From Marasmius tenuissimus (Eukaryota > Basidiomycota > Agaricomycetes > Agaricales > Marasmiaceae), in NCBI GenBank assembly GCA_029532415.1, contig JAQOTA010000068.1, forward strand, positions 186,001 through 250,000: a stretch of 64,000 nucleotides of DNA, read 5' to 3'. Positions within the stretch are counted from its first letter, which is position 1; each line of letters opens with the position of its first letter. The notes under the pieces are model-generated. The model had not been told where the DNA came from. It worked only from the letters and a program-made list of their open reading frames with translations, and did not search any database. Positions 37,801 through 49,200 of the stretch are shown here, in pieces. Both the position numbers and the translations under genes were made by a program.

Positions 37801-40307
37801 CGTCCGCAGCCCGCACACGTGAATGCCAATTCCTGAGTCCTTAGCTTGGACTGGCTGGGACGAGTTTGAGTGACATCGAGTTTGAATTGCCGGAGGTATC
37901 CCAGGCTCGTGTAACTCTACACCCAAGTACAAGGAGTCTAACCTTGGTCTCCTTATCACTATTATCCTTCACCTGCTTCCCCAAGGAAATTCGGGTGATT
38001 GAATTTGAAGAATTGTTTAGCCCTTGCAGAGTTTACAAGTGATACCCTGAATCCGGATAGCGTATCTTCAGCTGCCAGCAATTCGCTGCTTCATTCATTT
38101 ACATTGACCCTGATAAACAATCATGTCCTTGGAATCTTCTTGCGAATCGGATGTTTGCACTGAGTACGTAGTACGAGACTCGCGAAAAATACGGTCAAAC
38201 GTTCCAATCTCGCGGGCAATGTATACAATCGGGGATACTTCCAACTTAAATTTGCGGCGTCGAACTTGAATGATCTGAAGTGTGACCCTAGGCATTGGGA
38301 GATGGGAGGGTTGTTGAATGGCGGGTGGTGTGTTTGGAGAGTATTGGCATAAGTAAGTGCCCGCTAGCCCCTTGGGCTTGTGAGCGGAGGTCAACGGTCA
38401 AGTGGAGGGAAGGAAGAAGCCAAAGCGCCTGCAAAGGCGCCCGTGAGACGTTAGACTCGAACTTTCTCACGGGATCAAGCTGTCCCGAGCTCGGATCCGG
38501 AGCGTCAACTGCTTCCGTGCTTCCGTTCGTTCCACCATGACCACAACAGCTTCCGTGCACGATTCATCGCAAGATTACAGGAACCAGGCGGCATTTCTAT
38601 TTCTCTCTACTTCAACTCCCGACCTTTGCTCCAGATCTCTTCGAAATTCGAATCACTCAGATAACTCTTCGGCCGACTCAATTTTCGTCTATTAAGACGT
38701 CTAAGCAAAACCTATCGTTTCCCTGATGGTGTTCAACGGCCTATAAGCGACCTTCAAGGTAGAGGTAAATTATCGCTCTTTGGATTGCCAATCCGTGACA
38801 CACCCTTTCAAACAGATAGTGAAGAGCATTTCGCTGAGGGCAGGCAGGGTTGCCATTTGTTGGGGTTGTGATATTCATGCTTGGTGTGTTATTCATCTCT
38901 TTTACGAGTAATATATGTACTTAACTTCACATAGCGATGGCGTTGGGGGCCTACTATGCTGAATCTGAATCAAAATTGTCGTCTGAGTGCTAAGAAGAAT
39001 GTTGCAGGGTCAATGACACCGCGAGACTTTTTACTCAGGGGTACCTGCCCATACTTGAAATTACTTCAGTGTACAAGCACCATCTTCCGCCCATGCACCA
39101 TGCACTATCAATGCGGGCTGCGCATACAAGTGGCATTTGCGCTCAGCTAAGGCCATCGACAGGTCGGTGTCGGTTATTGGCTGAATGGAAATTCGAAACT
39201 TCACAAATCTGTTCAATTTGCCACAATGCCAGGTCGGCACCACGAATCTTCACTGACGGTTACCATGTCTCTCCGGCAGTCTACTAGAGGAACCAGTTCG
39301 TGGAGAATGTCGCATACGGTCTTTCCAATGTGGTGAGGTCTCTTCCCCTCGATTGCCCTTCCCTTGACTGACTGCTTCGTCTATTAGTCTGACACTCTCC
39401 GGTTACTCCACAGTTTGGAGAAGTTCGGGACCAAATTCATCCTAATCATCTGCATCCCGCCTTCTTGGGTTGCGCCGGCAGACGTACCTATGACAATTGA
39501 CATGTAGGAATGTTTGTTCCTTTAGTTTGAAACTCATAGAGGCGAACAGGTATTCTGGCGTGGCTACGCGTTTGAAGCCACCTTTGATCAAGCATGCGAC
39601 GAAGCGTCGAGAGGAACTCCGTAGTGGGCGCCTTATTCAACCAGGAAATGGCGTGAAATTGCCCTGCTATGTGATGGTGAGTCGGTACATCCAAAGCCCC
39701 ATGCTTCCATACTCAATCGGCGTGTGCAGTAATAACAGAGAGCACTGGAATGCAGGTACTGAGCCTGGGTATCAGAGTATCGACACCCCCCTCCCCCCCT
39801 TTAGCAGCCGTTTGTAGACGACCATGTACTTAAGCGTAAGAGCCCTTGGATGCACTTAGAAGGTGTTACCCCTGCTTGCTCTGGGCATCAACGTATCCTG
39901 TTCGTTTTGTTTTCTTGTTGGCAGCCCGAGGTTGGCTCGGGCCTAACGTCTGAGTAGTGCTTCTGGAGAACACATTGCTGGCAAAATTCAAATCTGGTTC
40001 TCACAGTTGCCAAAGCTGCGTACAGCCACGTATCGTCCTTGTGTCTTCGCGACCATCGTCTCTGCTCGTCACTTGCCCCTCAAGTCCATAACGGAGACAG
40101 GTATGTTCTTCTCGTGCATACCAAGGTAAAGCTCTGAATTTTAGTGCAAGTGATCCAGCCTCGTGCTCTTTTCCACCTCTCCGTGTCGCGTTTTCCAAAC
40201 TGTCATTTGTGGATTAGAGGAGGAGAAAGGGAATAGGTGAGTCTCAATTAAGCTCATGTACAATCGTCTCATAAGAGTTTTCTCTCTGCCGTCTTCAAAG
40301 CCGCACG
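34869..40307. other. Long region without an assignable gene
   Basis: About 5.4 kb. The GH5 promoter lies at its left end; the stretch just upstream of the start is CT/GA-rich and includes a poly-G run near 35322. Scattered open frames, for example 37325-37780 (+, 151 codons) and 36293-36538 (+), have no motif I recognise. The last 300 bases (about 40000-40300) resemble the leader of the second F-box gene and belong to the duplicated unit. Confidence 0.4.
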
Positions 40308-42024
40308 ATGACCTCCAACGTTCCAGCTCTTCAATCTCGCGTGCTGAATGCTCCAATGACCCCAGCAGAACTCTTCAGAACACTCAGAAGCTGCGATATC
40401 TCACAAATCTCTCCTGATCAAAACCATCAATACATTCAAGATGCTCAGCGCGACGTAGATCTCCTCGAAAACGATATGGAGTTGCTTGAAAACCACATCC
40501 GTCGCCTTCGCACTCGCCAGGCAGTCCTCAAACGCGATATTCTCCAGTACGGGTCTCTCGAGTCTCCGATCAGAAAGCTCCCGGTGGAGGTTCTGCGCCT
40601 CATCTTTCGTTTTACCTCGAAGCAGAGCATTTTTGGGATCGACCGTGAGTGGATGTCTACGGCGTTTTGCCTAAGTAGCGTCTGCAGCCGATGGAGGGAG
40701 GTTTCTCTCAACTCGCCCGAGCTTTGGGCTGATGTCGGCTTCTCAATCGATGAAGAGAAAGCTCTCAAACCAGTCTTAATCTCACTAAATCGCTCGCAAG
40801 ATTATCCGCTCACAGTTCACATTGCGGGAGAGGATGAAGATGGTCAGAAGTTCCAGGCCTTTCTGGCCCTCTCTATCAAAACTGCGACCGATTGTACCAT
40901 CTTGACTTCACGGGCATGTCCTGGGAAATCATTCAAGGCGCCATGGATCCTTTCAGTGATACTCCTCTCCTGCATTCTGTTGTTTGCCAGGGCGAACTCG
41001 CACATGACGTCCTAGCTAGGCTTATCACCAATGCACCCAGACTCCGGAACGTCAACTTCGGATTCTCCTCATGCCATGAGCCCGAATCTATCGCTTATTT
41101 TCCATGTAACACGACTCGTCATCTGGAAGTGAGGTACGATGGTCCGCCTGGTCTCGAGGGGGTCTTGGAGGCGCTACGTCGCGGTTCTCAACTCGAGTCG
41201 ACGACCTTACGCTGGACGGAATCACTAGACCTCGACTCCGACACATCAGACTCATATCAAGCTTCCGACGAGCCGACGGAGAAAGCTCGATCTAGTATCT
41301 CCTTCTTATCAGTCGAGTTCTCAGAGCCAAAGGGGTTTTTCCCCCTGATAGGCGACTTGCTCCGAAGTACTTCGTTGCCTCTCTTGCAGGACCTCAGGAT
41401 CTGTCTCAGTTTTCCATATTACTTGGACTACAAGAAAGGGCTGAAGTGGTTCGGGGCATGGCCTCGAGACGCGTTCCATAGCTTTCTTGACCGTTCCGAC
41501 TGCACCCTTACGACCCTGGCACTCGAAGGGATGGCTCTATCGGAGAGCGAAGTGATCGGTTTGCTGAAGTATACCCCCTTCCTTCACACGTTTACCCTAT
41601 GCGAACTTTGGGCCACAGACAGATATCGTGAAGATGTGGCTCGCGGGTACAGCTGCGCGCCCAAAAAGCCGAAGCTCAAGTACCGGGTCGTGACGAAATC
41701 ATTCCTCAAGAAACTCGAGGGTTCAATGGTCACGGCAGATGCGTTCGCTACCGCGCAGCATCCGCTCATTCCTCGACTCAAAACGCTGAAGCTCGGGGTT
41801 CAGTCTCATTCGTTGGGGATGAGGTCTTCGTCAACTTTGTCAAGTCGCGGTGGCAGCAGGCCGATGATGATGTAGGACTAAACGCTGAGGTGGAAAGGCT
41901 AAGGACGGTTGCGCTACACGTCGTGGGTAGAAAGCTCGTGGAGAAGGTATACGAGCCATTGAAAAGGGTTGATCGCGAGGGAATGATGATTAGTGTCTTT
42001 GGGGACGGCGTTCGGGTGATTTGA
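40308..42024 (+). CDS. F-box protein, tandem copy 1, frame-broken
   Basis: F-box proteins dock substrates to SCF ubiquitin ligases. This copy is a close paralogue of the intact gene at 42997. The N-terminus (MTSNVPALQSRVLNAPMTPA) leads into a coiled coil and the F-box core (SPIRKLPVEVLRLIFRF, then VCSRWREVSLNSPELWADVG), followed by a leucine-rich-repeat-like region. Alignment with the paralogue shows one base lost near 40866-40872 (within LLALLYQHC of the paralogue) and another near 41810 (within VQSHFDGDEVF). With both allowed for, it ends at 42024 in the same place as its twin. It may be a decaying duplicate, or the two losses may be sequencing errors. Confidence 0.7.
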
Positions 42025-42996
42025 TCCTTCCTTTTCTTGTCGGACTTTTGCTTTCAACTTACTGCTTTCTGTGCTTGACCTTTGTGCTACGTATACTGTA
42101 TATCGCCCCTCGGAATCCCTGAAATTGATATGTTCTCATAATGATGCTCAACGTCACTTCCTTCGGAGCCGAAGATCAACTAAGGCCGTCGCCACAGCAG
42201 ACATTGTAGACATCTTTATTTTGCATGTCGACGAGGACGAGCAGTGAGAAGGTGGCGATTCAAGGTACCATCCTGGGAGCTTGGGTTATTTTGATCCAAG
42301 ATTCAACCTATACATCAATATCCATCTGACCTGTACAGTAACAACAGGTAGCGTACTGAAATATGAATACTGTGGTTTTCGAAATCTCATGGGCCACTCG
42401 TTAGAGTGTCAACCAATTTCTAAGTTCAAGTTCGCGATACATATACGCACATCGCTTGCGATCGTCAGCGTATATCGTCAATCTGGTTACACGAGACTAC
42501 TAAGTTCGCCGCGAACTCGGCGAAAGGACGCAGCAGACAACAGACCCTGGCTGGAATATGTGGGATAGCGTCATTGTTTAAGAGAAAGCTCAGCTGCATC
42601 TCCTTCCTTCGTCACTGTCCGAAGCTATGTATGTAAGTTCTCCCCAAGTTCACAATGCTCATGAGAACATCGGTTGCCAGTGGCCGCCAAAATCGGGTAC
42701 AGCCACGTATCTCCCTCGTGTCATTCGACGACCATCTTCTTTCACGGATCGTCCGTTGCTCGCCGTCAGTCACATCCACAACTATTGAGCCAGGTATGGT
42801 ACTCTCGCGTTTGCTAAGCTTCAACTGACTTTTGGAGCAAGTGGCCAATTTCGAGTCCTTTTCCATTGGTCGGAGTTGTGTCTTCCTGGTGACTATCATT
42901 TGTGAATTATCACAGCAAGGGAACAGGTGAGTTCTGATTCCACTGGTGTCATGCATTTCTCTGATACGAGTTTGTCGCGTTTAAGACTGCACTACA
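42025..42996. other. Spacer between the F-box copies, partly duplicated
   Basis: The segment at about 42640-42980 resembles about 39980-40300: both have a shared TACAGCCACGTATC block and similar spacing to the ATG. The duplication therefore included the 5' flank and leader. The rest (42025-42600) shows no gene. Confidence 0.55.
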
Positions 42997-44712
42997 ATGA
43001 CCTTTGATGTTCCGGTCATTCAAACTCGCGCGTTGGATCCGCCAATGACTCCTGCGGAACTCTTAAGAGTACTCAGAAGCTGTGATATCTCACGAGCTTC
43101 ACCTGAAATGAACCACCGGTACATTCAAGATGCACAGGATGTTATAGATCAACTCGAGACGGATGTGGGCCTGCTCGAAAGCCAAATCCATTGCCTTCGT
43201 ACCTGTCAGGCAGCTCTCAAACGCGATATCCTCCAATACGCCTCTCTCGACTCCCCAATTAGAAAGCTACCAGTTGAAATTCTGCGCCTGATCTTTGGCT
43301 TTGTATCAGGCCGAAGTAATTTTGGCCATTGGGTCTTGTGTCCGTGGACCTCTATGGTATTCTGCCTGAGCAGTGTCTGTAGCCGATGGCGGGAGGTATC
43401 TCTCAACTCGCCTAAGCTTTGGGCCAGCATCGGGTTCTCGGTGAATGAAGAGAGGGCCCTCAAACCAGTCTCAATTTCGCTTTCTCGTTCCCGAAATTAC
43501 CCGCTCTCAGTTTACATCTCGGGAAGTGGGGAAAAAGGCCCTGAGAGTTTTCAGGTCCTTCTGGCTCTTCTCTATCAACATTGCGATCGATTGTGTCACC
43601 TCGACTTGACGGATTTGGCTTGGGATATCATCGAGGACTTCATGAAACCTTTAAACGACACTCCTCTTCTAGAATCTGTTGTTTGCATGGGCGACTTGGC
43701 GGAGATTGTTCTAGCGAAGCTTATCACCAACGCCCCCAGACTCCAGGACATCGAGTATAGCATTGCCCAAGATCCCTATCTTTCTGATTACGTTCCCCCG
43801 GACACGACTCGTTATCTGGACATGGGTTATGATCGTAGGCCTGACGTTCAGATGGCTCTACAGGTGCTACATCGCGCTTCTCAGCTCCATTCAATGTTCT
43901 TACACTGGATGGTCGATGATGCCGATACAATCGATCCGCATGAAGCTCCAGACGAGCCATTGAAAGATGTACGGTCTGCTATCTCTTCCTTATCCATCGA
44001 CCTGTCAGGGCCGAAGGGGTCCTTTCCCCTGATATGCGATCTGTTTCGAAACATTTCGTTACCTTGTCTGCAGGACCTCAGGGTCTGCCTCGATCCACCC
44101 TACCGGTTGGACTACAAGAAAGGGTCGAAGTGTTTTGGGACGTGGCCTCGGGACACGCTCCACAGCTTCCTCGAACGTTCCGACTGCACCCTAACGACTC
44201 TGGTGCTCGAAGGGATGCCTCTATCAGAGAGCGAAGTGACCGGTTTGTTGAAGTATACCCCGTTCCTCCGCACATTGATCCTATGCGAGCTCTGGGCTAC
44301 AGACAAATATGTTGAGGACTTGGTCCGTGGGCACAGCTGGAGGCCAGCATCCGCGAACCCGAAGTTCAAATGTCAAACCGTCACAAAATCGTTCCTCAGA
44401 AGACTGGAGGCTTCCAATATCACAACGGATGCGTTCGCTACCGCACAGCACCCGCTCGTTCCTCGACTTAGAACGCTGAAGCTTGGGGTCCAGTCACATT
44501 TTGATGGGGATGAAGTCTTTGTCGACTTGTGCAAGTCGCGATGGGAACAAGGTGATGGTAATACAAGCCTCAATAGGGTGGAGAGGTTGAGGACGGCCGT
44601 GTTGCATGTTTTGGGTAGGGAGCTTGTGAAGAGGGTATATGAGCCATTGAAGAGGTTCGATCGTGAGGGGATGATGATCAGCGTCTTTGGGAATGGGGAG
44701 AGGGCGATTTGA
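42997..44712 (+). CDS. F-box protein, tandem copy 2, intact
   Basis: An uninterrupted 571-residue frame starts MTFDVPVIQTRALDPPMTPA. A coiled-coil segment (about residues 45-75) is followed by the F-box (SPIRKLPVEILRLIFGFVS, about 85-105, then FCLSSVCSRWREVSLNSPK). The remaining 400 residues are leucine-rich, with repeat-like helices such as CTLTTLVLEGMPLSESEV and FLRTLILCELWATDKY. It ends at MISVFGNGERAI. This layout is typical of the large F-box families of mushroom genomes, in which a single coding exon is common. Substrate and partner are unknown. It serves as the reference for copy 1 and for the remnants at 50.1 and 62.2 kb. Confidence 0.85.
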   Translation: MTFDVPVIQTRALDPPMTPAELLRVLRSCDISRASPEMNHRYIQDAQDVIDQLETDVGLLESQIHCLRTCQAALKRDILQYASLDSPIRKLPVEILRLIFGFVSGRSNFGHWVLCPWTSMVFCLSSVCSRWREVSLNSPKLWASIGFSVNEERALKPVSISLSRSRNYPLSVYISGSGEKGPESFQVLLALLYQHCDRLCHLDLTDLAWDIIEDFMKPLNDTPLLESVVCMGDLAEIVLAKLITNAPRLQDIEYSIAQDPYLSDYVPPDTTRYLDMGYDRRPDVQMALQVLHRASQLHSMFLHWMVDDADTIDPHEAPDEPLKDVRSAISSLSIDLSGPKGSFPLICDLFRNISLPCLQDLRVCLDPPYRLDYKKGSKCFGTWPRDTLHSFLERSDCTLTTLVLEGMPLSESEVTGLLKYTPFLRTLILCELWATDKYVEDLVRGHSWRPASANPKFKCQTVTKSFLRRLEASNITTDAFATAQHPLVPRLRTLKLGVQSHFDGDEVFVDLCKSRWEQGDGNTSLNRVERLRTAVLHVLGRELVKRVYEPLKRFDREGMMISVFGNGERAI

Positions 44713-45500
44713 TACCGTTTCTTGAACGAACTTTTGCTTGCTACTACAATGCGACTGTCGGGAGGCCTAATGATGCTGTGAAGATAATACAAGGTGCTCT
44801 GTGTCTTGATGTTTTACTGAGTACTGAAGCTTGAACTATGGCGCTTTGACCTGCATTCGCCACCAGTGCGATTTGAAGCTCAACGCGGCGGAAAGATTGT
44901 TGTCACAGTTCTTTAATCCGATAGCTCACATCCTTCAAATAAGGCGATAAAAAATGCATTGAAGATAATTCAACATATGGAATCGAATATAGTGCGAGTA
45001 AGGAGCCTGAGTGCTTGCAATTCAAATTGTCCATTGCCACATGGTGGCTGGATGATTCGGGAATTGCCGAAGCGTGCGGATTGTGACTTCGCGCGTCGTG
45101 TGATGTCACGCTCAGACTATCTTCAAACCACGACAATTTTCTACGATGATTTCGATGATCAATCCTACCCGTCCTAGCTCAACGCCACTCGAGAATGGCC
45201 GCTTTACGAAGACGTTCCTCAGATCCTCTCATTGGCTGACGGGGTTCGAAGGTTGAACCCTCCGTCATTGTGGAATTTTGAAACAGAATATGTACCCTTG
45301 AGTGAGTTCTACATCCTGTCTTCGATCTGCTCCTTCGTCATCGTACAGCCGCTTGAACGAGATTGATAGATGATGAGAGTCATCCTCATAAACAGGAGTT
45401 GGATGAGCTCAGGCGGAGGGTCGGAAAGATGAGTTGTCGATTGGAGCTCAGCTTCCGAAGGTCGAATGTTTTGAGGGCACAGGTGAGTCTATCCCCTTTT

Positions 45501-45854
45501 TTACAGCCCTTTGCGAAAAGGTTGGCACACATTTCGCAGGTTGTAGATATAGAAAAATGAAATTGGTGAACGTAGACGGCGGCTCCACCCATTCGGTCGA
45601 TGTTTCGGACATTTCACGGGAGGGACTGAGGCGCGTTTCGATGGGTGGTCATAGGTAACTGTGGCCTCGGAGATGTTTGGTGTGGATTCAGAGGTGTTTG
45701 GAGTGGATTCGGAGGTGTTTGGGGTGGACTTGGAGGTGTTTGAAGCGGGTTTACTGCCGCTCGCATCTCTTCCCCTCGTTCAACCCTTCTTGATTTATTT
45801 TTCTATATATCTCATCTTTCCAGATTGTGCCATCCTTTTCGCAAAGGGCTGTAA
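45501..45854. repeat. Inverted repeat with 21-bp perfect core
   Basis: The segments 45501-45521 and 45834-45854 are perfect reverse complements over 21 bases. Weaker similarity extends inward to about 58 bases per arm, sharing a TTTTTCTATAT block. The loop of about 310 bases encloses a tandem repeat. It could be a small non-autonomous element or a hairpin-forming site; no flanking target duplication was identified. Confidence 0.7.
45669..45752 (+). repeat. Four-copy 21-bp tandem repeat
   Basis: Four head-to-tail 21-bp units (45669, 45690, 45711 and 45732) share the core GAGGTGTTTGG. They differ by a few substitutions and the last is the most diverged. The unit length is a multiple of three and would read EVFGVDS if translated, but no real gene is evident here. 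Confidence 0.85.
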
Positions 45855-46209
45855 AACTTCCACCAAACATGAAATGGTACAGAATTCAGCTGAATATCCA
45901 GGCAACAACAATATTCCATTCCAAAATGGTTCGCCGGTCATACTCAAGCAGCTCCTTATACCGAAGAACCCGATTCGAGGTAGTCTCAGTGCTCATCGTT
46001 AGACGATACTGTGTAATGATCGATCTCAAGTTGAACCTTCGTTTCGATGAATCGTACATCTCGTTGTCGCAGTTGACTTATATAAACCACCCTGCGCAAA
46101 CATGGGTCCAATTGTACCCTTTTACGACTCGGGCCAAGTCTCACGGCTTCGAACGCCATTTTCACGACCTTCACGCCCATTAGCGTGTCTCAGCGACGAA
46201 ACGATAATT

Positions 46210-49200
46210 ATGATCACGAAACGAATCATCCTCATCCTCTCATGCTCTGTCCCTGCGATCCTCTCTATCCCTCTCGCTGGGCGCCATGACAGTCGTGACT
46301 TGGGGGCCATAGGAGGGGCTGTGGGCAGTGAGAGAATCACCTTTGCTTTTATCTTTCATTACACTGACGAGTATTGCTTAGATATCGTCTCGGGCGAACC
46401 TTGTGATGAGAGCACGACTTCCACCACTATGGCCGGAGAACCAACCCGTAAAGTGAAGGCACGGGTTGGGATGTTCCAAGTTCCAGGACCCCAACAAGCG
46501 CCGCCACGGAGTGGACTAGCTATGGAGGTTCTGGAAGCTCTCGTGTTACTAGCTCAGTCTATAACGTGGCTGGCATACCAGGAAGTGTTACTGAGGACCT
46601 TACAAGTTTGCTTGGAGAAGTAACAAGTGTGTTTCTTTTCCTTGTTCATTTTCGTTGGACTAATCAATCACATTGAGATACTCCCCGGATTGCGCCAGAC
46701 GAACCAACGAGTACTCCCTGCGAAGAGAGCACGACCTCGACGAACATAGCTGGAGAATCAGCTCACGCAACAGAAGATACGAGTGCGTGGGCTCTCAGCA
46801 CTACTACTCCAACGAGCACTGCAAAGGAATCAACTGGCTGGTTTGGATCTGCAGACTCCGGTGCTACTATCTCAGTTGGCATTGTGGGCGTACCAGATGG
46901 TGCCGGTAAAGACCTTACAAGCCTCATCGGAGAAGCCACGATTGCGACTGTTCTAGAGGTAAACAGTGCTGTCGGAGTCCCGGAAAGCGCAGTTGGAGAA
47001 GCAACGAGTGTGATTACGGGTGTAACAAGGATCTTGAGTGAGTTAGATAGTCATTCTCCTCTCTCGTGATATGTAATCTAAACATTCTTATTCACTGCAG
47101 ATACTGCGAGCTTAGGTGAGGCGGTTATCGCTTCAGTGCAAGGAGTCATTGGAGGGGCGTCATCGACCCTCGGAGGTCCGGTCGGAGACGTGACTACAGC
47201 TGCTGGATACGCAATCATCTCTGTCGGAGATGAAGTAGCGACGCCATTTGTCACGATCACGAGCCTTGTGACCAGTGTGACCCGCGCAATTGGGGAAATA
47301 ACGGATGATGTCCCTCCTACTGGGACGTTAGGAAGTTTCGTGGCAGAGGTTACTGGCGCAGTCGGAGGGGTAATAGGCACGCATCTTTCCCTGCTTTGTT
47401 TTCCCCTAGTGGCTTATACGTCTTTCGTCTCCAGGAGCCAGTATTGGAAACGTCCAAAGTGTCGCTGGGACTCTGACGTCGGATGTGGAAAGTGTTGAAA
47501 CGGACGCAACTTCGATTATCGGGGACATCGCAGGCTCCGTGGTCCCTACGAGTACGCTAGGAGACATAGTAGCAGGCGCCACTGGAGATTCCACGAGCGT
47601 AATTGGAGATGTGACGAGAACCTTGGGTGAGTTAATGGCTGATATCGTCGTGCCTCATATGTCTCTGAATGACTTTGCTTCTAGTGAGTGTCGATGTGGA
47701 AATCACGAGGCTTGGTGAGGCAATTGTCACTTCGGTGCAGGGAGTAATTGGACAGGCGACTTCAATTTTCGGGACTTTGACCTCGGATTTGGCCGGTACT
47801 GCAGCAGAGGCAACTTCGGTTGTCGGAGACGTCACAGGTACCATCGTCCCCACGAGTACTCTGGGAAATGTAGTAATAGGCGCTGCTGAAGACCTCACGA
47901 GGGTAGTTGGAGGAGCAACGGGTGGCTTGAGTGAGTCAAACAGTCCTTTCCGTCTCCTGTTGCATTGGTCACTGACTAACTTTATTTAGCTAGTGTTGTT
48001 GCAGAAGCTACCAGCGTTGGCGAGGGAATCGTCAGCTCGGTTCAGGGAGTCGGAGAGGCGACTTCGACTTTGGGAGGTTTGATCGGAGATGTGACAGGAA
48101 CTGTAGAAGGCGTTAGTTCCGTTGTTGGAGATCAAGTCACAACAGGGGGTCTCCCGACTATTACGATCGCCAGTATTTTGAGCCCCTTGGTGGCCACCAT
48201 GACGAGTGCGATTGGGGAAATCACGAACAATATTCCCCTTACTGATTCTCTCGGAGGGGTCGGAACAGAGGTTACGAACGCGATTGGAGGTGTGTACCAT
48301 GTCCTTCGCCGGTTTTTTATGGCTTATTTTCACTGTTTTTCAGCCGAGAGAACCGGTTTTGGGGTCGTTGGGACTCTGACGTCGGACTTGAGTGGCGTTG
48401 TGGCAGACGTAACCTCAATTATTGGAAACAGTGCAGGAATTACGGTTCCGATGGGTAGCCCTGGAAACATAGGAACGGGCACCAACGGAGACCTTACAAG
48501 CGCGGTCAAAGAAGCGACAGGCGTGGCTGTAGGTGCCACGAGTATTCCGAGTGAGTCGACCGTCGCTTTCATTTCCTGTTATATCTGTACCTGAACATTT
48601 ATGCCCTCAGTCAGTGCCACCGCCGACATTACAATTGTAGGCGAAATAGTTGTCAGCTCGGTTCAGGGAGCAATCGGACAGGTAACCTCGACTGCGAGAG
48701 ACTTTGTTGGAGATAAAATCGGAGCCGCGGGAGGTGCAATTACTTTGATCGCAGACCAAGTGGCGACGGAGGGTCTTCCATCCATCACGATTACGAGCGT
48801 TTCGAGCAGTGTGACCAGCATGATCGGGGAAATCATGCATGATATCCCTCCTACTGGCACTCTCGGAAGTGTCGCCACACAAGTTACTGGCGTACTTGAA
48901 GGTGTTGCAGGTGCGTATAGCGTCCTTCTCTACTTTCGAGTACCTCATTCATTTTCGTCTTACAGGAGAGGGTACTGGTGCTACTCAAGACATCGTTGGG
49001 ACTTTAACATCATATTTGAGCGGTGGTGCGGTGGCAGATGCCACTGCAATCACTGGGAACATCGTAGATACCACGGCTGTCTCCACGAGTAGCGTAGGAG
49101 ACTTAGTGCCAAGTACCGTGGGAGCAATTGGGACCGCCGCAGGTTAGTACACAGATCCAATCGTTTTCTTTCCCTACTATATCCCGTTATTATGTTCGCC

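Larger units (their letters stand above)
44713..46209. other. Spacer with inverted repeat and minisatellite, possible gene debris
   Basis: The segment 45185-45470 has coding-like texture (a phrase like ADGVRRLNPPSLWNFETEY, then KQELDELRRRVGKM). Stops separate the parts and no full gene can be built. It is followed by the inverted repeat and tandem repeat listed separately. The last few hundred bases precede the modular secreted gene and should hold its promoter. Confidence 0.4.

Noticed and set aside
45661..46002. Open frame across the 21-bp repeat
   Set aside because: It exists because the repeat unit is a multiple of three; the remaining translation has no protein-like features.
47986..48333. 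Minus-strand open frames opposite the modular gene
   Set aside because: They reflect the biased composition of the repeat exons; the plus strand has the signal peptide, splice sites and exon homology.
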